Position numbers and translations under genes: made by a program. This document shows positions 8,302 through 16,115 of a DNA stretch of 64,000 nucleotides, piece by piece; positions within the stretch are counted from its first letter, which is position 1; the number at the start of each line of letters is the position of its first letter. The notes beneath the pieces are model-generated. The model was not told the DNA's origin, did not search any database, and saw only the letters and a list, made by a program, of their open reading frames with translations. Source of the DNA: an uncultured Bacteroidales bacterium (GTDB taxonomy: Bacteria > Bacteroidota > Bacteroidia > Bacteroidales > FEN-979); assembly GCA_903877385.1 (NCBI GenBank), contig CAIRDP010000054.1, positions 62,001 to 126,000 of the forward strand. The letters run 5' to 3'.

Positions 8302-9459
8302 TCAGAGCGGATTTGCGTATCTGCGGATGTCATCTCCTGTCACCCTGCCTTCGCAGAGTATCACAAGCCGCTCGGCAACATTTTTCAACTCGCGGATATT
8401 GCCTGTCCATTTCATCAGCCTCAGTGCCTCCATAGCCTCCTCCTCAACATTCAGCAATGCCTTTCCCTGCTGGTTGCAATACTGGTTGATGAAATGCTGC
8501 ACCAGGAGGGGGATATCCTCCATCCTTCGGCTCAGGGGAGGGACCTCGATAATAATAACGCTCAAACGGTGGTAAAGGTCTTCCCTGAAATTTTTATTCT
8601 GAATCTCCTCTTTGAGGTTTTTATTCGTAGCTGCAATCACCCTAACGTCGACGGTAATTTCTTTTTCCCCTCCCACCCTGGTGATCTTGTTATCCTGAAG
8701 CGCCCTCAACACCTTTGACTGGGCGCTCAGGCTCATGTCGCCGATCTCATCGAGGAAGATGGTGCCCCCGTCGGCCTGCTCGAAATCACCTTTATGCTGT
8801 TTTACTGCCGATGTGAATGAGCCTTTTTCATGGCCGAAGAGGTTGCTCTCGATCAGTTCCGAAGGGATCGCAGCACAGTTCACTTCAACAAAAGGCCCGT
8901 CGGCCCTGTTACTCAGGGCATGGATGTGCCTTGCAACAAGCTCTTTGCCTGTGCCGTTTTCCCCTGTAATAAGAACCCTGGCATCGGTGGGAGCCACTTT
9001 GCGTATCATCTCCCATATGCCTTTCATGGCTTCCGACTCCCCTATCATCTCGTAATTCATTCCAACTTTCCTGCGCAGAAGCCTGGTTTCGCTGATCAGC
9101 CTGCCTTTATCCATGGCGTTTCTTAAAGTCACCAGCAGGCGGTTCAGATCAAGCGGCTTGGAAATATAATCATAGGCTCCCTTGCGGATCGCTTCCACGG
9201 CAGTTTCTATGGTTCCGTGTCCGGATATCATGATGACCGGGGTTTCGGAAAAACTCAGGAGCTGGCTCAGTACCTCAATCCCATCCATCCTGGGCATTTT
9301 AATGTCGCAGAGAACGGCATCATAATGATGCTCCCTTGCAAGCTTCAGTCCTTCGGCCCCATCCCTTGCCTCATCCACCCTGAACTTCTCATATTCCAGT
9401 ATTTCCCTGAGGGTGCTCAGTATGCTCTGTTCGTCGTCAATAACAAGAATTCTCGACAT
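8302..9459 (-). CDS. NtrC-like response regulator (receiver + AAA+), no HTH
   Basis: 385 residues. A receiver domain (1-115) has the acidic pair D8/D9, phospho-acceptor D52 and K101. It is followed by a sigma-54-type AAA+ domain with Walker A GENGTGK (166-172), Walker B IFLDEIG (234-240), the arginine-finger region and WTGNIREL (351-358). Two features depart from canonical NtrC: the sigma-54-contacting GAFTGA loop reads GSFTSA (213-218), and the protein ends 27 residues after WTGNIREL, before the place where a Fis-type helix-turn-helix is normally found. I have seen similar loops in Bacteroidota relatives, so this is probably a lineage subfamily rather than a damaged gene. Sigma-54 activation and DNA binding should not be assumed. 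Confidence 0.85.
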   Translation of the reverse strand: MSRILVIDDEQSILSTLREILEYEKFRVDEARDGAEGLKLAREHHYDAVLCDIKMPRMDGIEVLSQLLSFSETPVIMISGHGTIETAVEAIRKGAYDYISKPLDLNRLLVTLRNAMDKGRLISETRLLRRKVGMNYEMIGESEAMKGIWEMIRKVAPTDARVLITGENGTGKELVARHIHALSNRADGPFVEVNCAAIPSELIESNLFGHEKGSFTSAVKQHKGDFEQADGGTIFLDEIGDMSLSAQSKVLRALQDNKITRVGGEKEITVDVRVIAATNKNLKEEIQNKNFREDLYHRLSVIIIEVPPLSRRMEDIPLLVQHFINQYCNQQGKALLNVEEEAMEALRLMKWTGNIRELKNVAERLVILCEGRVTGDDIRRYANPL

Positions 9460-9475
9460 TCTTCAGATTTGAAAG

Positions 9476-9483
9476 CAAAAGTA
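9476..9483 (-). promoter_or_regulatory. -7 element for the response regulator operon
   Basis: On the minus strand the sequence reads TACTTTTG, a perfect TAnnTTTG match. It lies 16 bp upstream of the start codon at 9459 and would drive the regulator, glycosyltransferase and flippase genes. Confidence 0.5.
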
Positions 9484-9496
9484 GTTAATTCTTGGG

Positions 9497-9504
9497 TAAT
9501 TTTG
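9497..9504 (+). promoter_or_regulatory. -7 element for the secreted FG-GAP protein
   Basis: TAATTTTG, a perfect TAnnTTTG match, back to back with the minus-strand element at 9476-9483. The expected transcription start near 9511 lies downstream of the in-frame ATG at 9492, which supports using the ATG at 9540. Confidence 0.5.
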
Positions 9505-9539
9505 CCAAAGTAGCCCGCGGCACGACATCCGCAGAAAAA

Positions 9540-11816
9540 ATGAAAAGACTCATCCTGCATCTTGCATCCTTTTTCATCCTGCTATCCTGCATCCAGCTGG
9601 CATACGGACAAACATCTTCTTTGGGCCCAATGAAGTACACCTGGGCCGGCGGATTGAATTCCTGCCAGTTTTGTTCCATTGACCTTAACCTTGACGGCCT
9701 GAACGATCTTCTGATATTTGACCGTCACGGGAACCGCAAACTCACTTTCATCAACGAAGGCGGGCCGGGTGAGATCAAATACAGGTATGCTCCTGAATAC
9801 GAATCTCAGCTACCCGAATTACAGGAATGGGTGATCACCGCCGATTATAACTGTGACGGCCGGATGGACATTTTTACATATGCAAACGGCGGGGTAAGGG
9901 TTTTCAGGAACACATCCTCGGGTAGCCTGAGCTTTCACCTTCAGACAGGTCTTTTGCAATCCTGGTATTATACGGGTTTCGTGGGGATACTGGTAACTTC
10001 GGCCGATTATCCCGCCATTGCCGACCTTGACGGGGACGGCGACCTCGACCTCCTGACTTTCTTCGGCCTTGGCTCTTACGTGGAGTACCATAAAAACCTC
10101 TCCATGGAAACTTTCGGGAACTGCGACAGCCTGTATTACAAGCTTACCGACCATTGCTGGGGGAAGTTCATGGAAAGCCCGGGCGGAGACCAGATCACAC
10201 TCAACTCACCCTGTCCGTACAAAGATCCTGCCGGGCTGGTTTCCGTGCCTGAACTCTCTTCCCCTCCAAAACATATGGGTTCGACAATGCTTGCAACCGA
10301 TCTCAACGGCGACGGGCTGAGCGACCTGCTTACAGGTGGTGTATACTTCTCCAATATCATTGAGCTTATTAACGGGGGCACGAAAGATTCTGCATTTATG
10401 GTCAGCGTCGACACCCTGTTCCCTTCTTATGACCGGCCTGTGAACCTGAACTCGTTTCCTGTCATGTCATACCTTGACCTGGATAATGACGGGATTAAAG
10501 ACCTGGTCGTTTCCCCTTTTGATCCGGCCTACTATAATACTGAAAATACCAGGAGCGTATGGTTTTATAAAAATACCGGGAGCAATTCGGCTCCGCATTT
10601 CGTATTCCAGACCGACAATCTTTTCCAGGCGGATATGCTGGATTTTGGTACAGCTTCCAATCCGGTCGCGGTTGACCTTAATAATGACGGACTGTTTGAT
10701 ATCGTGGCGGGAAATTATGGGTATTTCGATTCCTCGCAACTGGTGAATGGTTTTTTAACCGCATACAATACTTCCTCTCTGGCTTATTTAAAAAATACCG
10801 GTAGCAGCCGGTTGCCGGCATTCAGCTTGCTTACCACTGACCTTGCAAATGCCTCAAGGCTCAATGTTCACGGATTATATCCCGCCTTTTATGATCTCAA
10901 TAATGATGGTATTACCGACCTGGTGTGCGGTTGCGAGGACGGGAGTCTGATTTACTTCCAGGGCAGGGGCGACAGCGCAGGGATTCCCGTATACGGAAGT
11001 CCTCAAAAGAACTACCAGCAAATCAGGAGCGGGCAATTCGCTGCACCCCAGTTTTTCGACCTGGACCGTGACGGCCTCGCCGACCTCGTCATTGGTCAGC
11101 AGAACGGTACCATTCGGTACTTCAGGAATACAGGGAGCGCGGGCAAGCCGAAATTCACCCTTACTCTTGACAGCCTGGGCAAAGTTGATGTCACCAACCA
11201 TAACCTGTCATATTACGGTTATTGCAGCCCGTATTTCTTCAGGATCAACAACCGTACATACCTCCTTGCGGGATCCGAGGAAGGCAAAATGCATCTGTAT
11301 TCAAAGATTGACGGCAACCTGAACGGCAGGTTCTCCGAAATTGATTCCCTGAACTTCCTGATCGGGCTCCCTGCCGACAGTCTCAGGATAGGCTGGAGGG
11401 CATCGGGGTTTCTTGAGCATCTCAGTGATCAGCAGTATTATGATATGGTGTGCGGAAATTTCAGCGGAGGTTTGAATTACTTCACCAAAGGCAGCATCCC
11501 TGGAATAGAAGAGCATCAGGATGACAAAACAAGGGTGAACCTCAAGGTATTCCCCAACCCTGCAATCCGTGAAATCAGGATTGAACTGATGACAAACGGC
11601 ATGGCGCCTTATGCAGGTTCATCAGGAATCTCCGTTCAGGGGATGCTGAGCCTTATTAATGTGTTCGGACAAGAAGTCAGGCATATGGAATACACAACTG
11701 CAGAGGTTATCAACGTTGGCGATCTCCCCGAAGGAACCTACATCGCCAGGTTAACTTTGCTTGCCTCTTCTGTTACAATGAGCAATAAGTTTATCATCCG
11801 CCGGCCTGTAAAATAA
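9540..11816 (+). CDS. Secreted FG-GAP/VCBS repeat protein with T9SS sorting domain
   Basis: I chose the ATG at 9540 because it opens a clean signal peptide (KRLILHLASFFILL, cleavage near AYG-Q) and because the upstream ATG at 9492 overlaps the predicted promoter. The 758-residue product contains at least eight FG-GAP/VCBS units with Ca-binding motifs of the form DxNxDGxxD (for example DLNLDGLNDLL, DLDGDGDLDLL, DLNNDGITDLV, DLDRDGLADLV), expected to form a beta-propeller. The last 80 or so residues (from VFPNPA, with NVFGQEV and LPEGTYIARL) form a type A type IX secretion sorting domain. It is therefore probably exported through the Sec and T9SS machineries to the surface. Its ligand is unknown. 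Confidence 0.85.
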   Translation: MKRLILHLASFFILLSCIQLAYGQTSSLGPMKYTWAGGLNSCQFCSIDLNLDGLNDLLIFDRHGNRKLTFINEGGPGEIKYRYAPEYESQLPELQEWVITADYNCDGRMDIFTYANGGVRVFRNTSSGSLSFHLQTGLLQSWYYTGFVGILVTSADYPAIADLDGDGDLDLLTFFGLGSYVEYHKNLSMETFGNCDSLYYKLTDHCWGKFMESPGGDQITLNSPCPYKDPAGLVSVPELSSPPKHMGSTMLATDLNGDGLSDLLTGGVYFSNIIELINGGTKDSAFMVSVDTLFPSYDRPVNLNSFPVMSYLDLDNDGIKDLVVSPFDPAYYNTENTRSVWFYKNTGSNSAPHFVFQTDNLFQADMLDFGTASNPVAVDLNNDGLFDIVAGNYGYFDSSQLVNGFLTAYNTSSLAYLKNTGSSRLPAFSLLTTDLANASRLNVHGLYPAFYDLNNDGITDLVCGCEDGSLIYFQGRGDSAGIPVYGSPQKNYQQIRSGQFAAPQFFDLDRDGLADLVIGQQNGTIRYFRNTGSAGKPKFTLTLDSLGKVDVTNHNLSYYGYCSPYFFRINNRTYLLAGSEEGKMHLYSKIDGNLNGRFSEIDSLNFLIGLPADSLRIGWRASGFLEHLSDQQYYDMVCGNFSGGLNYFTKGSIPGIEEHQDDKTRVNLKVFPNPAIREIRIELMTNGMAPYAGSSGISVQGMLSLINVFGQEVRHMEYTTAEVINVGDLPEGTYIARLTLLASSVTMSNKFIIRRPVK

Positions 11817-11829
11817 CAGGTTCACCCCC

Positions 11830-11880
11830 CATCAGCGCGCAGCGCTCTTATCCCCCATCCCGCATCAGCGCGAAGCACCC
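11830..11880 (+). repeat. Short GC-rich direct repeat
   Basis: CATCAGCGCGCAGCGCTC at 11830-11847 recurs as CATCAGCGCGAAGCACCC at 11863-11880, a 33-bp offset, in an otherwise AT-rich intergenic region. No ORF is present. It may be part of a dispersed intergenic repeat, but a genome search would be needed to say. Confidence 0.4.
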
Positions 11881-12041
11881 TTCCCGATTTTGTTAACAAT
11901 CCGTATTCAAAAAAATTCCCCCACCACACCCCACTTTTTTTATAACTTTCTTTTTCCTTACTCTAATAAGCATTTCACAAAGTAACTATTTTACAAAACC
12001 TCCGTACAATATTGTTAATAAAAAGAAGTTATTAACACGAG

Positions 12042-12066
12042 TGGGTGAAAGTGGGAAAAAGTGGGA
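12042..12066 (+). promoter_or_regulatory. MraZ operator: three TGGGN boxes at 10-bp spacing
   Basis: TGGGT (12042), TGGGA (12052) and TGGGA (12062) are separated by exactly 5 bp each, which is the arrangement bound by MraZ in E. coli (TGGGN repeats with 5-nt spacers); the AAGTGG core also resembles the Mollicutes MraZ box. The boxes lie just upstream of the probable -7 element and 37 bp before the mraZ start, as expected for autorepression of the dcw operon. Confidence 0.8.
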
Positions 12067-12076
12067 AAATTGACCG

Positions 12077-12084
12077 TATATTAG
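12077..12084 (+). promoter_or_regulatory. Probable -7 element of the dcw operon
   Basis: TATATTAG differs from TAnnTTTG by one base. It is 11 bp downstream of the last MraZ box and 18 bp before the mraZ ATG, so the boxes would overlap the -33 region, a suitable position for repression. Confidence 0.35.
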
Positions 12085-12102
12085 CGCTTTGGTATTAAAA
12101 TC

Positions 12103-12588
12103 ATGACCCAAGTTACCAATCTTATCGGTGAATTCGAATGCAGGCTTGACGACAAAAGCCGTGTGATTCTTCCGTCAGGTCTGAAAAAACAGATCTCCCA
12201 GGAAGCACAGGACAGGTTTGTCATCAACAGGGGGTTTGAGAACTGCCTGGTGTTGTATCCAATGAATGAATGGAAAGGCATCAGTGAAGAGATCAACCGC
12301 CTCAACCTGTATAACCGTAAGAACAGGGACTTCGCGAGGTATTTTTACCGCGGTGCTACGGAACTCACACTTGACAATGCCAGCCGTCTTCTTCTCCCCA
12401 AGTCGTTGTTAAGCTATGCCGGTATCGTACGCGATGTCGTCCTGTTTGCATTTTCCAACCGGATTGAAGTCTGGGCCAGGGATAGGTATGAAAAACTCAT
12501 GACCGATGAACCTGCCGATTTCTCAGTTCTGGCGGAAGAGGTCATGGGCAAACAGGATAAAAACGACAGCCGCGACGATGTATCATAA
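12103..12588 (+). CDS. mraZ: Transcriptional regulator MraZ
   Basis: First gene of the dcw cluster. The 161-residue protein has two SpoVT-AbrB-like halves, each with its conserved motif: DDKSRVILP (residues 16-24) and DNASRLLLPKSL in the second half. Members form ring oligomers and bind repeated TGGGN boxes in front of their own operon; the three boxes at 12042-12066 fit. The C-terminal tail is charged. The last 11 bases overlap the start of rsmH, implying translational coupling. Confidence 0.93.
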   Translation: MTQVTNLIGEFECRLDDKSRVILPSGLKKQISQEAQDRFVINRGFENCLVLYPMNEWKGISEEINRLNLYNRKNRDFARYFYRGATELTLDNASRLLLPKSLLSYAGIVRDVVLFAFSNRIEVWARDRYEKLMTDEPADFSVLAEEVMGKQDKNDSRDDVS

Positions 12589-13471
12589 GCCTGTACTGCT
12601 CAACGAATGCATAGAACTTCTCGACATTAAACCGGGAGGTATTTATGTGGACGCAACCTTCGGGGGCGGAGGGCATTCCCTTGAAATACTGAAAATACTC
12701 GGGGATGGAAGACTGATCGGGTTTGACCAGGATGAGGATGCCGCAGTCAATGCCTTCACCGACCCCCGCTTCACCTTTGTAAACCACAATTTCAGGTTTA
12801 TGAAGAATTTCCTCCGCCTTCATAAAATGGCTCCGGTCGACGGCATCCTGGCCGACCTGGGCGTTTCATCCCACCAGATCGATGTCCCCGACAGAGGATT
12901 CTCAACCCGAAGCGAAGGTTTACTCGACATGAGGATGGACCGTCGCAAGCCCCTCACCGCTCACACCATTATTAATACATACCCTGAAGAAAAACTTACA
13001 GCGCTCTTTCGCAAATACGCTGAGATCATGAATGCCAGGAAACTTGCCTCCAGAATAGCTGAAGCGAGAAGGGAAAAAGAAATTGCATCCACGACTGAGC
13101 TTGTGGCCATCGCGAAAACCTGCGCCGAAAGAGGGAAAGAGAATAAATACCTGGCGCAGGTTTTTCAGGCACTCAGGATAGAGGTCAACCAGGAAATGGA
13201 GACGCTGGAAGAGTTCCTGAAACATTGCCTGGAAGTGCTTAAAATCAACGGCCGCCTGGCTGTAATAAGCTACCATTCACTGGAAGATAAAATAGTGAAA
13301 TACTATTTCAGGACCGGAAATTTTGAAGGTGAACTGAAAAAGGATTTTTATGGAAATGTGCTTTCCCCCTGGAGGATCATTACCAGGAAAGCGGTTGTTG
13401 CAGGGGAAAACGAAATCGGGGAGAACAGCCGTGCAAGAAGTGCAAGACTAAGGGTTGCCGAAAAGATATGA
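12578..13471 (+). CDS. rsmH: 16S rRNA (cytosine(1402)-N(4))-methyltransferase
   Basis: Methylates N4 of C1402 in 16S rRNA using SAM. I use the ATG at 12578, because homologs begin with the pattern YHxPVLLNE, seen here as MYHKPVLLNECIELL; a longer frame from 12506 only reads through mraZ. The 297-residue product has the SAM-binding motif VDATFGGGGHS, the DGILADLGVSSHQID motif and the C-terminal ISYHSLEDKIVK. It overlaps mraZ by 11 bp and ftsL by 4 bp. Confidence 0.93.
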   Translation: MYHKPVLLNECIELLDIKPGGIYVDATFGGGGHSLEILKILGDGRLIGFDQDEDAAVNAFTDPRFTFVNHNFRFMKNFLRLHKMAPVDGILADLGVSSHQIDVPDRGFSTRSEGLLDMRMDRRKPLTAHTIINTYPEEKLTALFRKYAEIMNARKLASRIAEARREKEIASTTELVAIAKTCAERGKENKYLAQVFQALRIEVNQEMETLEEFLKHCLEVLKINGRLAVISYHSLEDKIVKYYFRTGNFEGELKKDFYGNVLSPWRIITRKAVVAGENEIGENSRARSARLRVAEKI

Positions 13472-13965
13472 GTGAGTTCAGGGGAAATAAAATGAAGGAA
13501 AACCCGGCGGAGACCGAATGGAAAGACATTTCCTATGAAAATCGTCCCCGGGATCCTGTTACAGTTGAACCTGAGACAGCTGAACCTGAGGCATCCCCCG
13601 AAGCAAAACCTGTAAAAAAATCCCATAAAGGCAGGAAAAGGGTGCAGGATGTCCTGGGAGGTGATTACCTGTCGAAAAGAACGGTTGTCGACAATCTCCC
13701 CTTCCTGGTCTACCTTACAATACTGATACTGTTGTACATCGCAAACACATACAATACCGAGCGGATGTACAAGCAGATTGAAAAAACTAAAACTGAACTG
13801 AAGGAGCTTCGCTACCAGTATATCACGGCCCGGTCCTCGCTGATGTTCGAAAGTAAGCTTTCGGAACTGAATAAAAGGACACAGGCGATTGGGCTTAAGG
13901 AAACCCTGATCCCTCCCTATAAAATATTCTACACCGGAGACTCAATTCAAATCGGCAACAGATGA
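13468..13965 (+). CDS. ftsL: FtsL-like divisome protein
   Basis: 165 residues at the ftsL position between rsmH and ftsI. Topology is bitopic: a long charged, Pro/Glu-rich cytoplasmic N-terminus (about 75 residues), one transmembrane helix (about 77-94), then a heptad-like coiled coil (about 97-125) and a short periplasmic tail. This matches the Bacteroidota FtsL-like family, which shares little sequence with E. coli FtsL. It is expected to bridge FtsQ/FtsB functions to FtsW-FtsI. Starts with ATG inside the rsmH stop (ATGA overlap); an internal ATG at 13492 is an alternative. ftsI overlaps its end by 4 bp. Confidence 0.8.
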   Translation: MSEFRGNKMKENPAETEWKDISYENRPRDPVTVEPETAEPEASPEAKPVKKSHKGRKRVQDVLGGDYLSKRTVVDNLPFLVYLTILILLYIANTYNTERMYKQIEKTKTELKELRYQYITARSSLMFESKLSELNKRTQAIGLKETLIPPYKIFYTGDSIQIGNR

Positions 13966-16115
13966 CCCAAGATATCAGGAAAGGCATATTGACAAGAGTT
14001 TACCTGGTTTACGTGGGTATACTGCTTTTTGGCCTTGCCATACTGGGAAGGGCATTTTATATCCAGAATTTCGAAAAAAAAGAACTGCTCGAAATGGCTA
14101 AAAAGCAGGAGATGCAGGTATTTCCGATTGACGCAATCAGGGGAAACATCCTTTCTGACGACGGTACCCTGCTTGCAGTTTCGGTCCCGATCTTCGAACT
14201 CCATATGGATCTTAACGCTGACTCTCTTACAGATGAGGTGTTTAAAAACGGGGTGGACTCCCTGTCGATATGCCTGGCCGGCATTTACAAAGATAAGTCG
14301 CCCATGCAGATTAAGGACAAATTATGGGAAGCCAGGAGGAACCAGGATCGGTATTTCCTGATCAAGCGCGACGTCACCTACCCGGAACTGAAAAAGATCC
14401 GCAGGTTCCCGATCTTCAGAAGGGGAAAATACAAGGGCGGGCTTATAGTGATACCGCAGTGGGAGCGCGAACTTCCGTATAAATCCCTGGCGAGGAGGAT
14501 CATCGGGTACGAAAAAGGTGAAGCCAACAATAAAGTATATGTAGGGCTCGAAGGCAGGTTCTCGAAAGAACTTGAGGGTGTGGGAGGCTCAAGGATGATG
14601 CGCCGTGTAGGGGGCAGCAACTGGATGCCTGTCGATATTGAAAGCCAGGTTGAGCCTCAGAACGGCCTGGATATAGTCACTACGATTGACATTCAGCTTC
14701 AGGACCAGGCTGAAGAGGCTTTAAGGAGAGAGCTGATTTCCGACAGCGCCGATCACGGTTCCCTCATTGTCATGGAAGTCAAAACAGGCTATATCAAAGC
14801 CATGGTTAACCTTGGCAGGACTAAAAAAGGCAGTTATGAAGAAATATTCAACTATGCCATTGGCGAAAGCAACGAACCCGGGTCTACATTCAAGCTGGCT
14901 TCATTCCTTGTAGCCCTGGAGGATGGAAAGGTGGACCTGAATACAATGATCAACATCGGCAATGGCACCGTCTATTTTTCAGGTCATAAAATTGAAGACT
15001 CCCACCATGAAGGCTTTGGTTCGCTTACAGCCCAGCAGGTTTTTGAAAAATCCTCTAACGTTGGGACTGCAAAAATGATCTATGGCATCTATTCCGCCGA
15101 CCCTCAAAAATTCATCGATGGCCTTTACAGGATGGGGATCAACCGACCGCTTAAACTTCAGATTGACGGGGAAGCATCTCCCTATATCAAGAATACAAAG
15201 AGCAAATACTGGTCGGCTTTATCACTTCCATGGATGGCCTACGGGTATGAAGTTGCCCTGGCCCCCATCCACCTTATAACCTTGTACAATTCCATTGCCA
15301 ACAACGGGGTGATGGTAAAGCCGCTTTTTGTCAAGGAGATCCTTAAAAACGGGCAGGCATACAGGAAATTCGACCCGGTGGTACTCAATCCCCATGTGGT
15401 ATCACCTTCGACGGTCCAGAAAGCCAAAACCATTATGGAAGGGGTTGTACTCCACGGAACCGGCACCGCCATTGCCAGCCCTTTGTACAGGATCGCGGGC
15501 AAAACAGGAACGGCCCAGCTCGCGCAGAACAACCGGGGGTATAACCAGGGCACAAAAAATATACGTTACAAAGGTTCCTTTATCGGGTTCTTCCCTGTTG
15601 AAGATCCCAGGTTTACCGTGATGGTGGTCATCGTTGATCCCAAAAAAGGCAAATATTACGGGGCAGCAGTAGCGGCTCCGGTTTTCAGGCAGATTGCCGA
15701 CCGGCTTTACTCCAAGCAGGAGGACATACGGTTCCCGTTTAAACGTGACACTATAAACAGCCCTCTTCCTTTTGCCCATACCGGGATGCAGAGCGACCTG
15801 CAGGAAGCTTATAACAGCCTCGGCTACAGTGTCAGCAAGGTGGATGTTCGTGCCTCATGGACCCAGGTTATCCCCTCAGAGAGCAAACTCGTGCTTTATC
15901 CCGAAAAGGTTTCAAGGAATTTCATGCCCGATGTAAGCGGGATGGGCCTAAAGGATGCTTTATTCCTTCTTGAACAGATGGGGCTTAATGTGGTTGTAAA
16001 CGGAAGGGGATCGGTCGTAAACCAGAGTGTGAAACCGGGTACCCTTGTAAACAAAGGGATGCCCGTGGTTCTGGACCTCCAGAGCCCGAAATCAAAACCT
16101 AAAACCCAGGCATGA
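13962..16115 (+). CDS. ftsI: Division-specific penicillin-binding transpeptidase (PBP3/FtsI) with PASTA domain
   Basis: Class B PBP, 717 residues. N-terminal transmembrane helix (about 10-30), PBP dimerisation domain, transpeptidase domain with S308-T-F-K311, S364-S-N366 and K514-T-G motifs all intact, and a C-terminal PASTA domain (about 655-710, MPDVSGMGLKDALFLLE). It crosslinks septal peptidoglycan stem peptides in the periplasm together with FtsW. A C-terminal PASTA on FtsI is usual in Bacteroidota. ATGA overlaps join it to ftsL upstream and murE downstream. Confidence 0.93.
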   Translation: MTQDIRKGILTRVYLVYVGILLFGLAILGRAFYIQNFEKKELLEMAKKQEMQVFPIDAIRGNILSDDGTLLAVSVPIFELHMDLNADSLTDEVFKNGVDSLSICLAGIYKDKSPMQIKDKLWEARRNQDRYFLIKRDVTYPELKKIRRFPIFRRGKYKGGLIVIPQWERELPYKSLARRIIGYEKGEANNKVYVGLEGRFSKELEGVGGSRMMRRVGGSNWMPVDIESQVEPQNGLDIVTTIDIQLQDQAEEALRRELISDSADHGSLIVMEVKTGYIKAMVNLGRTKKGSYEEIFNYAIGESNEPGSTFKLASFLVALEDGKVDLNTMINIGNGTVYFSGHKIEDSHHEGFGSLTAQQVFEKSSNVGTAKMIYGIYSADPQKFIDGLYRMGINRPLKLQIDGEASPYIKNTKSKYWSALSLPWMAYGYEVALAPIHLITLYNSIANNGVMVKPLFVKEILKNGQAYRKFDPVVLNPHVVSPSTVQKAKTIMEGVVLHGTGTAIASPLYRIAGKTGTAQLAQNNRGYNQGTKNIRYKGSFIGFFPVEDPRFTVMVVIVDPKKGKYYGAAVAAPVFRQIADRLYSKQEDIRFPFKRDTINSPLPFAHTGMQSDLQEAYNSLGYSVSKVDVRASWTQVIPSESKLVLYPEKVSRNFMPDVSGMGLKDALFLLEQMGLNVVVNGRGSVVNQSVKPGTLVNKGMPVVLDLQSPKSKPKTQA

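Larger units (their letters stand above)
11817..12102 (+). other. Intergenic region upstream of the dcw cluster
   Basis: This 286-bp gene-free stretch holds, in order, the GC-rich direct repeat, two TGGGG boxes on the minus strand (11919-11923, 11929-11933), an AT-rich tract with several TTAACA/GTTAAT words, the three TGGGN MraZ boxes and a likely -7 element. No terminator for the upstream gene is obvious. Confidence 0.6.

Noticed and set aside
9492-9539. Alternative ATG for the FG-GAP protein
   Set aside because: It overlaps the predicted promoter and places a non-hydrophobic stretch before the clear signal peptide at 9540.
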